Shown: positions 7,897 to 17,073, counted from the stretch's first letter. The stretch is DNA of 64,000 nt from Mesorhizobium sp. M1B.F.Ca.ET.045.04.1.1 (GCF_003952465.1 NZ_CP034448.1:4937001-5001000); one strand, 5' to 3'. Numbers and translations: made by a program. Notes: a model not told the origin generated them from the sequence alone.

Positions 7897-8316
7897 GAGA
7901 ACTGCGATCTCTCTCCTGGTCGCTCGTCACGGATCCAGAGAGCTTAGCGACTGCCGGTGATCACCCAGGAAGCGCTGCACCAAGAATGTTTCGTTGCAGG
8001 GCGGTGCTATATATCCCGTCATTCGCAAATCGATCCCACAGAGCGAAACAACTAGAGAGCGCGGCCATAGCTAGAATCATGCGCATCGAAACCTCCGCCA
8101 CAAGCGCCTGAAAGCCGCGCAGGCTACGGCCGCCTCAAAATGCAAGCTATTGCTAATATAGTAGGTGAACGCGATTGGACTCCTCTTTGCGCCTACGGCA
8201 AATAGATGAGCCCGCGTCATCCAATCGATGATGAAGCCCCGTCACGGCCCGATGCTACTTAAGAGGCGGCAACCCGGTTTTGCGGCCCAAGAAGCCAGTG
8301 GCTTTAGGGGTTAGAT
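7897..8316. other. Intergenic stretch, no gene supported
   Basis: About 420 bases with visibly lower GC than the flanks. No open frame with family features, no tRNA and no clear terminator was seen. The last bases contain TTTAGGGG, a ribosome site for the small exported protein that follows. Confidence 0.45.
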
Positions 8317-8520
8317 ATGAGCAAGACCACTCTCGTTGCTATCGCTATCCTCGCGATCAGCATCGGCTATGCCGAAGCCAAGGATCGTAAGGTCCCGCCG
8401 GTTTGCACCGCGTCAAGTTCACTCATCGAGGTCCTGGATGGCAGGTGTTTTCTCGTCAAAGGTTCGATGATCTATGGCGATATCGCCGATCTTTCGCAGA
8501 TAATCCACTTGGGCTGGTAG
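8317..8520 (+). CDS. Small exported hypothetical protein
   Basis: A 67-residue product with a signal peptide (M-S-K-T-T, hydrophobic core L-V-A-I-A-I-L-A-I-S-I, cleavage after A-E-A near residue 21). The mature part of about 46 residues has two cysteines, likely one disulfide, and no recognised motif. AGGGG seven bases before ATG 8317 is a good ribosome site, which is the main reason to believe the gene. It sits in a gene-poor interval beside tRNA-Pro. Confidence 0.55.
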   Translation: MSKTTLVAIAILAISIGYAEAKDRKVPPVCTASSSLIEVLDGRCFLVKGSMIYGDIADLSQIIHLGW

Positions 8521-8646
8521 CCAGGGGCACCTTGGCGCTTAGACGCTAATCTTCCTCAGCCTATGCCAGCACCGCCACCATTCTCGGGAATGAATTCCAT
8601 ACCGGCGGCCGAGGCGGGCACGTAGTTTCGGAGCCGCAAATGACCA
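8521..8646. other. Short spacer, nothing recognised
   Basis: A 126-base spacer between two tiny ORFs. No promoter, RNA or repeat could be supported. Confidence 0.3.
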
Positions 8647-8844
8647 GTGGATGGTCATATGATCTATTTGTCTGACCTCCCCGCGAGCCCCGGCGTTCTT
8701 GTCTCTGTGGCAGAAAAGTCACGCAACTCGAATATGCGGCGCTTCAACTGCTGCGCGCTTATTATCCAGCCAGGCGAGGCGTACCCTCGTCAGATGGGCA
8801 AGGGGACGCCCCTGGCCGCGCGCGTTCATTTCCTCCCGAACTAG
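8647..8844 (+). CDS. Tiny ORF of doubtful coding status
   Basis: A 65-codon frame from GTG 8647 (or ATG 8659) without a good ribosome site, signal peptide or recognised motif. Its stop codon abuts an intrinsic terminator, so the stretch is probably transcribed, but the RNA rather than the peptide may be the product. Confidence 0.25.
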   Translation: MDGHMIYLSDLPASPGVLVSVAEKSRNSNMRRFNCCALIIQPGEAYPRQMGKGTPLAARVHFLPN

Positions 8845-8876
8845 CGCCCGCTGCGAAAACGTGGCGGGCGTTTTCT
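8845..8876 (+). terminator. Rho-independent terminator
   Basis: Stem CGCCCGC/GCGGGCG with a 12-base loop followed by TTTTCTT. A convincing intrinsic terminator. It implies a plus-strand transcript from the 8.3-8.8 kb interval. Confidence 0.82.
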
Positions 8877-9016
8877 TATTCCGCGATGGCGAGCCCGATG
8901 CCGCAAATTCCCGGAGGCTTCGGGTTCCGGGTTTTTGTCACCCAGAACCTCCCCAGGGTGGATTTTTCAGCGATTTCGGGACGTCGGACTTTGGGGGTAA
9001 GTCCTTGATTTTATGA

Positions 9017-9093
<77 letters not shown>

Positions 9094-9159
9094 GACCGGG
9101 TGGCGATGTATCGTGATAACCCCGTGCCGGTCAACCGAATTCGGCGGCTATCTTGCCGA

Positions 9160-10416
9160 TCATATTGCAGGGACAGCAACGGGCCGCGCCAGCCGCAATT
9201 CCTTCTGATGCCGGTACTCCAGCGCGATCGCGCCCCAGATCAGACCGAGCAGCAGGTAGAGATGGCGCCAGTGGTCGATGTCGATGAAGGTGCCAAGCCC
9301 GATATTGCCGAGATAGGCGACATAGGCGCAAAGCAGGTAGGGCTGCCAGGGCCGGTCGCGCAGGAGGATGCGGAAGCCGGCACGGATCGTCCATAGGGTC
9401 AGCGTCAGGAACGAGACGAAGCCCAGCCAGCCATAGTCCATCAGCGCCTTCAGCCAGATGTCGTGCGTGTCCTCGCCATAGATCGTGCCGAAAACCAGCG
9501 GGCCGATGCCGAACGGGTGCTCCAGCGCCAGCTGGAAGCCGATCGTGTAGCGGGCGAAGCGGCCTAACCGCGCCGTGTCGTAGCTCTGCTCGAGCTGCGC
9601 GCGCTGCGTGAACATGTCCGACACGCCGGGCAGCTGCAGGATGACGAGGATGGCGATGACCAGTAACGCCAACGCGGCGATCGTCATCACCACGACCCTC
9701 AGCCGGAACATGCCGCTGGCGCTCTGCAGGAAGAGGCAAGCGGTGAGCAGCACCGCCGACACCGCGAACATACCCCAGGCGCCGCGCGAGAAGGAGAAGA
9801 AGATGCCGGCGGTGATAATCAGCAGCGGCACCGCAAGCAGCGGCATGCGCGACACCGGGCCGGTGAGCAGCAGGTAGAGCAGGTAGGTGCCGGGCAATAC
9901 CAGGAACGGCCCGAACACGTTCGGATCCTGGAAAGCGCCGGCGGCGCGGTCGTATTTGGTGAACATCTCCGCGCCCGGAAAGGCATGGAAATAGCCGGCG
10001 ATGCCAAGCAGCGAGGTCGCGACGGCCGAGACCACATAGGCGACGAAGATCAGCCGGTAGAGGTCGGGCTGGACCGATGTCACCGAGGCGAAGAAAACCG
10101 CGCTGAAGGCGAGAAACAGCGAGACCGCAAGATAGAGCGGCGTGTTGGCGAGATCCGCCATTTGCGTCATTGCGATCATGCCGCCGATGTTCATCGCCAC
10201 GAGCAGCAACAGCAGCGGCACTATCGCTCGCGATATTTTCAGTCCGAACAGCGCCCAGACGGCGATCAGCCCGGCCATGTAGAGCTCGTAAGGCGCGGGC
10301 TCGCTGATGACGAAGCCGGAAAGCAGGATGCCGACGGCGATCGCTGCCGACGAAATCAGCGCGATCAGCTTGGCGTTGACCGCCGACGCTGGCAGTTCAT
10401 GTGCGACCGCGCTCAA
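9160..10416 (-). CDS. O-antigen ligase / Wzy-like polysaccharide polymerase
   Basis: A 418-residue integral membrane protein with about ten to twelve hydrophobic segments and a large extracytoplasmic loop in the second half. The segment F-A-R-Y-T-I-G-F-Q-L-A-L-E-H-P-F-G-I-G and the following H-D-I-W-L-K-A-L-M-D-Y-G match the Wzy_C/O-antigen ligase domain. It probably polymerises lipid-linked repeat units, as ExoQ does, or ligates the chain. Its ATG overlaps the stop of the priming transferase by four bases, so translation is likely coupled. Substrate cannot be read from the sequence. Confidence 0.82.
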   Translation of the reverse strand: MSAVAHELPASAVNAKLIALISSAAIAVGILLSGFVISEPAPYELYMAGLIAVWALFGLKISRAIVPLLLLLVAMNIGGMIAMTQMADLANTPLYLAVSLFLAFSAVFFASVTSVQPDLYRLIFVAYVVSAVATSLLGIAGYFHAFPGAEMFTKYDRAAGAFQDPNVFGPFLVLPGTYLLYLLLTGPVSRMPLLAVPLLIITAGIFFSFSRGAWGMFAVSAVLLTACLFLQSASGMFRLRVVVMTIAALALLVIAILVILQLPGVSDMFTQRAQLEQSYDTARLGRFARYTIGFQLALEHPFGIGPLVFGTIYGEDTHDIWLKALMDYGWLGFVSFLTLTLWTIRAGFRILLRDRPWQPYLLCAYVAYLGNIGLGTFIDIDHWRHLYLLLGLIWGAIALEYRHQKELRLARPVAVPAI

Positions 10417-11948
10417 TAGGCGTTTTCCGTGTTGAGCAGGCGGACCGGCGTCAGGAAAAGGATGCGCAGGTCGAACAGCATCGACCAGTTCTCGATGTAA
10501 TAGAGATCGTATTCGGTGCGCATGCGGATCTTTTCATTGGTGTCCATCTCGCCGCGCCAGCCATTGATCTGCGCCCAGCCGGTAACGCCGGGCTTGACCT
10601 TGTGGCGGGCGAAATAGCCGTCGACCACCTCGTTGTAGAGCAAATTGTGCGACTGCGCGGCGATCGCATGCGGGCGAGGCCCGACCAGCGACAGCGAACC
10701 GAACAGCGAGTTGAAGAACTGCGGCAGCTCGTCGATCGAGGTCTTGCGGATGAAGCGGCCGACGCGGGTGACGCGCGGATCGTTCTTGGTCACCGTCTGC
10801 TTGGCCGTCGGATCCGATTTGTCGGTATACATCGAGCGGAACTTGTAGACCTCGATGATCTCGTTGTTGAAGCCGTGCCGCTTCTGCTTGAACAGCACAG
10901 GGCCCTTGCTGTCGAGCTTGATGGCGAACGCGGTGGCGAGCATCACCGGCGAGAAGAGGACGATGCCGACGAGCGAGAAGATGATGTCGAAGCTGCGCTT
11001 GGCGACCGAATCCCAGTCGTTGATCGGCTTGTCGAAAATGTCGAGCATCGGCACGGAGCCGATATAGGAATAGGCGCGCGGCCGGAACTGCAGCGCGTTG
11101 GAATGCGCCGAGAGCCGGATGTCGACCGGCAGCACCCAGAGCTTCTTCAGAAGCTGCAGCACGCGCGATTCGGCCGTCAGCGGCAGCGACACGATCAGCA
11201 TGTCGATGCGCGCTATGCGGGCGAATTCGATCAGTTCAGAGATCGTGCCGAGCTTCGGGTAGCCGGCAACGATCGGCGGCGAGCGCTTGTCGCCGCGGTC
11301 GTCGAAGATGCCGCAGATACGGATGTCATTGTAGGGCTGTTTTTCGACCGACCGGATCAGCATTTCGGCCGACTTGCCGCCGCCGACAATGACGGCGCGG
11401 CGCTCCATCCGGCCGTCGCGCGCCCAGCGCCTGATCAGCCTGGACATCACCAGTCTCAGGCCGAAGATGAGCACGAAGCCGACCACGAACCAGGTGCCGA
11501 ACAGCAGGCGCGAATAGTCCTCCGAGGCCTTCATGGCGAAGGCCGTGAGCGCCATCAGCGCGAAGGTGCCGGCCCAGACGAGCAGTACGCGGCCGAAATT
11601 GGCGAGGGGGCGCATCAGCGCCGCGATCTGGTAGCTGTCGGTGACGTCGAGCAGCACCACCGCCAGGAACGAAGAAGCCGCGATGGTCAGCGGATATTGC
11701 CAGACGAGATAGTTGAAGAAGCCGACAAAATAGAAATAGAGGCCGAGTCCCGAAAGGAACAGCACCGCGAATTCGACCATGCGCAGCACGCCGCTGACCA
11801 TGATCGGCGACATCGTATCGCGCCGATACTGGGAAGCGACCTGGCGCGCGACATCATTGATGCCGCTGGGCGCTTCGCCCTCGGCCGGGCCGTCGAATTT
11901 GCGCACCGCATCCATGGAAAAGCGGCGCGCGGGATCGATCTCGTTCAT
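10413..11948 (-). CDS. Undecaprenyl-phosphate sugar phosphotransferase (priming glycosyltransferase)
   Basis: A 511-residue WcaJ/ExoY-type enzyme that starts polysaccharide repeat assembly by moving a sugar-1-phosphate, often glucose or galactose, to undecaprenyl phosphate. The N-terminal half has membrane segments and a nucleotide-binding-like region (I-V-G-G-G-K-S-A-E near 225). The C-terminal bacterial sugar transferase domain from about residue 315 has K-R-S-F-D-I-I-F, Y-K-F-R-S-M, the D-E-L-P-Q-F segment, L-V-G-P-R-P, and P-G-V-T-G-W-A-Q-I-N-G. It is the first gene of a minus-strand pair with the Wzy-like protein. The long antisense frame over it is a shadow. Confidence 0.93.
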   Translation of the reverse strand: MNEIDPARRFSMDAVRKFDGPAEGEAPSGINDVARQVASQYRRDTMSPIMVSGVLRMVEFAVLFLSGLGLYFYFVGFFNYLVWQYPLTIAASSFLAVVLLDVTDSYQIAALMRPLANFGRVLLVWAGTFALMALTAFAMKASEDYSRLLFGTWFVVGFVLIFGLRLVMSRLIRRWARDGRMERRAVIVGGGKSAEMLIRSVEKQPYNDIRICGIFDDRGDKRSPPIVAGYPKLGTISELIEFARIARIDMLIVSLPLTAESRVLQLLKKLWVLPVDIRLSAHSNALQFRPRAYSYIGSVPMLDIFDKPINDWDSVAKRSFDIIFSLVGIVLFSPVMLATAFAIKLDSKGPVLFKQKRHGFNNEIIEVYKFRSMYTDKSDPTAKQTVTKNDPRVTRVGRFIRKTSIDELPQFFNSLFGSLSLVGPRPHAIAAQSHNLLYNEVVDGYFARHKVKPGVTGWAQINGWRGEMDTNEKIRMRTEYDLYYIENWSMLFDLRILFLTPVRLLNTENAY

Positions 11949-12085
11949 GGGATTGTCCGCAAGCTACGCAAAAGTGGATAGCAAAAGAGAGCTAAGAAAG
12001 CCTTGAAACAACCGGCGGTTTTGAATGCGTATTGTTGCCTGTGAGGACTGACGTTCTTCTCATGGCGCAAGAAAATTAGTAAATT

Positions 12086-13216
12086 CTAAAGTGTCAGCGC
12101 CGCGAAATAAGCCTTCTCGATCTCGGCTGCCATCACGTCGGCGCCGAATCGCGCCTTCAGCTCGCCGCCCTGCGGCATCAGCTTCCGGTAAGCGCCGAGA
12201 TCGTTGAGAGCCGTTCTGAGCCTGTCGGCGAGCCGGCCGGCATCCGGCCATATCAGGGCAGGGGAGCCTTCGCCGAAGATTTCCGGAATGCCGCCGACCG
12301 CGGTCGCGATCATCGGCATGCCGGCGGCCAGCGCCTCGAGCACGATGTAAGGCATGGCCTCCGCGCGGGACGGGACGACGATCAGCTCGGCCAGCGCGAA
12401 GGCTTCTCCGGCCGGCATCGGTGGGACGAAACGGACATGGTTCGTTAGTCCGAGTCGTTCCACTTGCGCGTGATAGCGCGGCAGGTCATCGCCGTCGCCG
12501 ACCATCACCGCGCTCAGCGGGCGGCCAAGCTCGCTGCCGGCCAGCGCCAGCGCGTCGATGAAGATGTCCGGACCTTTGAGGTCGCGCATCATGCCGATGT
12601 ATAAGAGATCGGCGGCATCCGCCGCCGTCGCCACCGGTTCGAACTCGACAGCCCGCAGGCCGTTATAGACCAGCCTGTTGGGGATAGGCGGCTCGCCGAC
12701 CTTCCGACGATAGGTTTTCCGCTCATAGTCGGAGACGAACAGCAGGCAATCGGTGAAGCGCGCCATGAAACGCTCCAGCGCGAAGAACAGCTTTCCGGTG
12801 GCCGTCGTTTCGTCATAGTGAAGCGAGCCGCCATGCGGCGAATAAAGGCGGGCCACGCGAGACCTTGAAACCCGCAACAGTGAGCCGAACAGACGGGCAT
12901 AGGCGCCACCCTTGGCGCCGTGCCCGTGCAGCACGTCCGGCCGCAATTCCTTGATGATTCCATAAGTGCGCCAGGCCGCCGCAAGATCGCCCGGCCCGAT
13001 GTGTCGCTGCATCGGCGTGCGATGGATGCCGAGCGCCAGGCTCTCTTTCATAGCGTCGAACAGCCGCTCCTCATAGTCGCCGCCCGTGGTCGAATCGCAG
13101 ACGATGCCCACGGAATGGCCGGCGGCGACCTGCGCCTCGGTCAGGTCGCGCACGTGCCGGAAAATTCCTCCGACAGGTGAGCGGAAGCAGTGGACGATGC
13201 GCAGGTGTGCCGCCAC
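12086..13216 (-). CDS. Family 4 glycosyltransferase
   Basis: A 376-residue GT-B fold enzyme. The N-terminal domain opens L-R-I-V-H-C-F-R-S-P-V-G-G-I-F-R-H-V, the usual glycine-rich acceptor-side loop. The C-terminal donor domain has L-L-Y-I-G, then P-S-R-A-E-A-M-P-Y-I-V-L-E-A-L-A-A-G near 285 with the paired glutamates of GT4 enzymes, and A-T-A-V-G-G-I-P-E-I. It probably adds a sugar to the lipid-linked repeat in the cytoplasm. It lies eight bases after the Wza-like gene on the same strand. Donor and linkage are unknown. It is the only ordinary glycosyltransferase in this locus. Confidence 0.9.
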   Translation of the reverse strand: MAAHLRIVHCFRSPVGGIFRHVRDLTEAQVAAGHSVGIVCDSTTGGDYEERLFDAMKESLALGIHRTPMQRHIGPGDLAAAWRTYGIIKELRPDVLHGHGAKGGAYARLFGSLLRVSRSRVARLYSPHGGSLHYDETTATGKLFFALERFMARFTDCLLFVSDYERKTYRRKVGEPPIPNRLVYNGLRAVEFEPVATAADAADLLYIGMMRDLKGPDIFIDALALAGSELGRPLSAVMVGDGDDLPRYHAQVERLGLTNHVRFVPPMPAGEAFALAELIVVPSRAEAMPYIVLEALAAGMPMIATAVGGIPEIFGEGSPALIWPDAGRLADRLRTALNDLGAYRKLMPQGGELKARFGADVMAAEIEKAYFAALTL

Positions 13217-13224
13217 GTCGGTTT

Positions 13225-13788
13225 TCAGAACAGCCGTTCGCGGACGTAGACGGTGTCGCCCGGCAGGAGCGGGTCGGATGTCTGCACCCTGCCGGTCATG
13301 ACCTTGCCGTTGATATCGCGGGTGATGTCGACGCTTTCCTGGTTGGCGCGCGGCGTGAAGCCTCCGGCGATAGCGATCGCCTTTTGCACGGTGAGGCCCG
13401 GTACATAGGAATACTGCCCCGCGGCGCCGACCTCGCCCATGACGAAGATCGGCCGGTAGCGATCGATCTCGACCGAGACGTCGGGATCGCGCAGGTAGCC
13501 CTGGCGCAATTTGTCGGCGATTTCCTTTTCCAGCTGCTGGGCGGTGTGGCCGCGCGCCGGCACGGCGCCGACGAGCGGGAAGGAGATGTAGCCGGACTGG
13601 TCGACGCTGTAGGTGTTGGTCAGCCCGTCCTGCTCGAACACGGTGACGCGGATGCGATCGCCGGCGCCGAGTCTGTAAGGCTGGTCGAGCACTTCATGGA
13701 AGGCGGCGGGCGTCGGGCGGTAGCTGGAACAGCCGGTAAGCAGCGACAGGGCAAGCATGGCGCGAAAGAGATGAGCAGTGCTTTTCAT
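13225..13788 (-). CDS. Polysaccharide export lipoprotein (Wza/ExoF-like)
   Basis: A 187-residue outer-membrane export protein of the OtnA/Wza family. A lipobox, L-L-T-G-C with cysteine 20, follows a signal peptide. The polysaccharide export domain (residues about 38 to 110: Y-R-L-G-A-G-D-R-I-R-V-T-V-F) is followed by an SLBB-like domain with G-A-A-G-Q-Y-S-Y-V-P-G and I-A-G-G-F-T-P-R. It should form the periplasm-spanning channel together with the divergent Wzz/GumC protein. The length is short, as for rhizobial ExoF2-type proteins, not full-length Wza. Confidence 0.9.
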   Translation of the reverse strand: MKSTAHLFRAMLALSLLTGCSSYRPTPAAFHEVLDQPYRLGAGDRIRVTVFEQDGLTNTYSVDQSGYISFPLVGAVPARGHTAQQLEKEIADKLRQGYLRDPDVSVEIDRYRPIFVMGEVGAAGQYSYVPGLTVQKAIAIAGGFTPRANQESVDITRDINGKVMTGRVQTSDPLLPGDTVYVRERLF

Positions 13789-13874
13789 GATCGGACACGA
13801 ACCTTCGTCGCTCTCGCCGCCAGTGCTGCGGCCACCCCAGGAAGTGCGCCCGTTATCATCCTGTTAGGGTTAAT

Positions 13875-13917
13875 GGCCGGTAAAGGGCTGCGCCCGAAAG
13901 CGATGACGGCCGGTAAA
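13875..13917. promoter_or_regulatory. Direct repeat in the divergent EPS promoter region
   Basis: GGCCGGTAAA occurs at 13875-13884 and again at 13908-13917, 33 bases apart (about three helical turns), between the divergent Wza-like and Wzz-like genes. The spacing would place both copies on one face of the helix, as for a dimeric or cooperative regulator. No regulator is identified. Confidence 0.35.
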
Positions 13918-14051
13918 AAAACCAATTGTTCTATTGCTTTCAGCCGATGTTCTTTGAGTGCTGTCTAATAAGTGCGCATTCTGATCTTAACGGCTGAGTT
14001 ACCATAGTTGTTTACGGTCCATCCTCGACTCAAAGTTCCGGAGCAGGATGC

Positions 14052-16238
14052 ATGTCCGTTCAGTCCGCGGCCGCAGATGTCGATGTCGACCTGAGACAGC
14101 TCTTCGCCAGCCTGGCGAGGAACTGGCTGCGCATCGTTCTCGTCACGCTCGTGGTCACCGGGCTGGCGTTTGCATTCGCCTGGCTCGCCACGCCGCAATA
14201 TAAAGCGGTGGCCAAGTTGGAGATCGGGCCGCGCGAATCGGTGTTCACGCGGCCGGCCGGCTCAACCAGCGACGACAAGCCTGCAACCGACGAGGAGGCG
14301 GTGGCCACCGAGGTCCAGATCATATCGTCCCCCGACATCCTCAAGAAGGTTGCGGCGGACCTCAATCTGGAGAAATTGCCCGAATTCGACGAGACGCTGA
14401 GGATGTCGGCGCTCAGCCGCGCCCTTGTCCTTGTCGGCCTGAAGAGCGATCCCTTCGACATTCCGCCGGAAGAGCGGGTGCTCAATGCAATGCACGATAA
14501 GCTCAACGTCTACGGCGTTGAAAAATCTCGTGTTATTGCCGTCGAGTTCTCTTCGAGGGATCCAAAGCTTGCCGCGCAGGTCGCGGACGCCATCGCCCAG
14601 GCCTACCTTGCCTCAAAGGGCAACGCGAAGAAGGAATCGAACACCGCCGCCACCGGCTTTCTCGGCCCGGAAATCACCGATCTGCAGAATCGGGTGAAGG
14701 AGGCCGAAGCCAAGGTCGCCGCCTACCGCGCGCAATCCGACCTTTTGATGGGCGGCAACAATTCGGTGCTCGCGACTCAGCAGCTCTCCGAACTGTCGAC
14801 CGAGCTTTCGCGAGTGCGTGCCAATCGTGCCGCCGCCGAGGCGACCGCCGACAGCGTGCGCAAGGCGCTGCAGAATGGCGGCACGCTCGACAGCGTGCCG
14901 GAAGTTCTGTCTTCCGAATTGATCCAGCGCCTGCTCGAGCGACAGGTGGAACTCAGGACCAACATTGCCGACCTGTCGACGACCTTGCTCGACAACCATC
15001 CCCGCATCCGGGCGCTGAAGTCGCAGCTTGCCGATCTCGGCGGCCAGATACGCAACGAGGCGCAGAAGATCCTGAAGGGATTGACGACACAGGCGCAGAC
15101 GGCCAAGGCTCGCGAGGACCAGCTCGTCGAGGAGGTCAACCAGCTGAAGGCCGCCTCGGCCCGTGCCGGCGAACAGCAGGTGCAACTCGACGCGCTGCAG
15201 CGCGACGCCAATGCGCAACGCCAGCAGCTCGAATCCTATATGGCGAGCTACCGCGAGGCGGCCTCGCGCGCCGACCGCAACTATCTGCCGGTGGATGCCC
15301 GTCTGCTCTCGAAAGTGCAGGTGCCGACGGAACCCTATTTCCCGAAGATCGGTCCGATCACGGGCGCAGCAGCGGTTGCGTCGCTGCTGCTGATGGCGAT
15401 CGGCACGCTTCTGAAGGAATTGTTCTCCGGCCGTGCCATGCGGCCGGCCGCAGGCGCCAGATTCGAACCGATCGAGCAGGTGGCGATGCCGGTGGCGCGG
15501 ACCGAGCCGACAGTCGCCGAAGCCGAGGACGAAGACAGCGACGATTCGGTCGCCGAAGACCGGATCGGGCAGGGCGCCACGATGGTGGCGGCGCCTGGCG
15601 AGCCGGCAGAGGCGGAATCGCCTCAGCCGTGGCAGTCCAGGCTGGGCGAGATCGATGTCGACAAGGCGGCGGAAAAGCTGATCGCCTCGGGTGCCGCGCG
15701 CGCCATCTTCGTCTCCCCGGAAGGCGATGAGGCTGCCGCCACCGCCGTGCTGGTGGCGCGCGAGGTGTCGGATGCGGGCTTGCGCGTGCTCTTGCTCGAT
15801 CTCACCGCCTCGGGCGCCGCCTCGCGCCCGATGCTGGAGAGCGGGCTTTTCCCCGGCATCACCAATCTGCTTGCCTCCGAAGCGCAGTTCAGCGACGTCA
15901 TTCACCCCGATCTCTATTCCGACGCCCACGTCATTCCGGTCGGCACCGCCGATCCGGTCCGCGCAATGCGCGCCGCCGACCGCCTGCCGATCATCATGCA
16001 GTCGCTGACCACGGCTTACGACCTCGTCGTCGTCGAATGCGGTCCGGCCGACGCGCAAGGCATCAGCCGCCTCGTCGGCGACGGCGCGGAAGTCTTCCTG
16101 TCGATGCTCGAAGCCGATGACGAGGTGACGCAGGCGGCGGTGAAGCTGATCGAGAACGGCTACCCGGATGTCACGCTGGTGACCCCGGGCGGTCACGAGC
16201 CGGGAAATCCATTGCCCGGACGTCGCTCGGCGGCCTGA
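14052..16238 (+). CDS. Wzz/GumC-type chain-length protein with degenerate BY-kinase domain
   Basis: A 728-residue inner-membrane co-polymerase. It has an N-terminal membrane segment (about 29-51), a Wzz domain, a long coiled-coil periplasmic region (about 190-420) with a conserved GNVR-like end (Q-L-E-S-Y-M-A-S-Y-R-E-A), a second membrane segment (about 435-455), and a cytosolic domain. The latter has a BY-kinase fold outline, but the Walker A site reads S-P-E-G-D-E-A-A-A-T-A without GK[ST], Walker B ends V-E-C-G, and there is no tyrosine-rich tail. It therefore probably sets chain length without kinase activity. ATG 14052 follows a GGAGCAGG site. It is divergent from the export lipoprotein gene. 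Confidence 0.9.
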   Translation: MSVQSAAADVDVDLRQLFASLARNWLRIVLVTLVVTGLAFAFAWLATPQYKAVAKLEIGPRESVFTRPAGSTSDDKPATDEEAVATEVQIISSPDILKKVAADLNLEKLPEFDETLRMSALSRALVLVGLKSDPFDIPPEERVLNAMHDKLNVYGVEKSRVIAVEFSSRDPKLAAQVADAIAQAYLASKGNAKKESNTAATGFLGPEITDLQNRVKEAEAKVAAYRAQSDLLMGGNNSVLATQQLSELSTELSRVRANRAAAEATADSVRKALQNGGTLDSVPEVLSSELIQRLLERQVELRTNIADLSTTLLDNHPRIRALKSQLADLGGQIRNEAQKILKGLTTQAQTAKAREDQLVEEVNQLKAASARAGEQQVQLDALQRDANAQRQQLESYMASYREAASRADRNYLPVDARLLSKVQVPTEPYFPKIGPITGAAAVASLLLMAIGTLLKELFSGRAMRPAAGARFEPIEQVAMPVARTEPTVAEAEDEDSDDSVAEDRIGQGATMVAAPGEPAEAESPQPWQSRLGEIDVDKAAEKLIASGAARAIFVSPEGDEAAATAVLVAREVSDAGLRVLLLDLTASGAASRPMLESGLFPGITNLLASEAQFSDVIHPDLYSDAHVIPVGTADPVRAMRAADRLPIIMQSLTTAYDLVVVECGPADAQGISRLVGDGAEVFLSMLEADDEVTQAAVKLIENGYPDVTLVTPGGHEPGNPLPGRRSAA

Positions 16239-16531
16239 GGCCGGGCGCCAGAAGGGTTGTTCTGCGCCGCGCCGCCAACGATTGCCCCGAGGTACCGGGG
16301 AAAGAGACCGAGACCGCGACGAATCGAGCACGGTTCAGTCGGGGTCGGGCATGACAGTCCTTAGGTACAAGACCGAACCAGGACATTTCTCGGCAGCTCC
16401 AGCACTTTACATCAGCAGCGGAGCACCTAGTTTTTGTGTTTCGCGCCGCGCGCTTTCGTGCGTGGATGATCGAGAACGGGACCCGTGAGCTCTAGGCCGG
16501 TCCCTCAAAAACTCCCAAAAGGATGGCTGCT

Positions 16532-16966
16532 ATGACACAGGCCAAGAATGGCGACACTGTACGCATCAACTATACTGGACGTCTGGTCGACGGCACTCAA
16601 TTCGATTCCTCCGGCAGTGAACCGCTGCAATTTACACTGGGTGAAGGGCAGGTAATTCCCGGTCTCGAAACCCATGTCGAGGGCATGGAGGTTGGCGCCA
16701 AAAGTACCATCACCGTTCCCGCCGACGCCGCCTATGGTCCCCATCGCCCCGAAGCCGTGGTGATCATCGACCGCGCCAGCGTGCCGGAAAACGTCAACGT
16801 CGATATTGGCACCCAATTGCAAGCCCGCACTCCGGAAGGGCGCCCCATGCAAGTAACGGTCGTCGGCGCAGATGACGCCAGCGTCAAGCTCGACGGCAAT
16901 CATCCGTTGGCCGGAAAGGACCTGGTGTTCGACGTTGAACTGGTCGAGATCGTTCAGGCGGCGTAG
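16532..16966 (+). CDS. FKBP-type peptidyl-prolyl isomerase, SlyD-like
   Basis: A 144-residue cytoplasmic FKBP. The FKBP halves (N-G-D-T-V-R-I-N-Y-T-G-R-L-V-D-G-T-Q-F-D-S-S, and D-L-V-F-D-V-E-L-V-E-I) flank an inserted IF domain (about residues 70-120), as in SlyD. The insert gives chaperone activity in that family. The C-terminal metal-binding His/Cys tail of E. coli SlyD is missing. ATG 16532 is preferred over ATG 16523 because AAAAGG lies at proper distance from the former. It sits inside the polysaccharide region but reads alone, so its role there is open. Confidence 0.9.
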   Translation: MTQAKNGDTVRINYTGRLVDGTQFDSSGSEPLQFTLGEGQVIPGLETHVEGMEVGAKSTITVPADAAYGPHRPEAVVIIDRASVPENVNVDIGTQLQARTPEGRPMQVTVVGADDASVKLDGNHPLAGKDLVFDVELVEIVQAA

Positions 16967-17073
16967 TTAGACTTGAACCCTGCCAGCATACAGCGGCGCC
17001 CCGCACCATGATGAGCAGCGGCGCTGCGTCTCAAAAAGCACGCCCAAACAGCGCCTTACCAGGCCGCTCTCAA

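Noticed and set aside
7875..8111. Plus-strand ORF of 78 codons after the YbaK gene
   Set aside because: Overlaps the end of the deacylase gene, has no ribosome site and no family features.
10401..11981. Plus-strand open frame of 526 codons opposite the priming glycosyltransferase
   Set aside because: Antisense shadow of a clear sugar transferase gene, with a biased composition and no motif.
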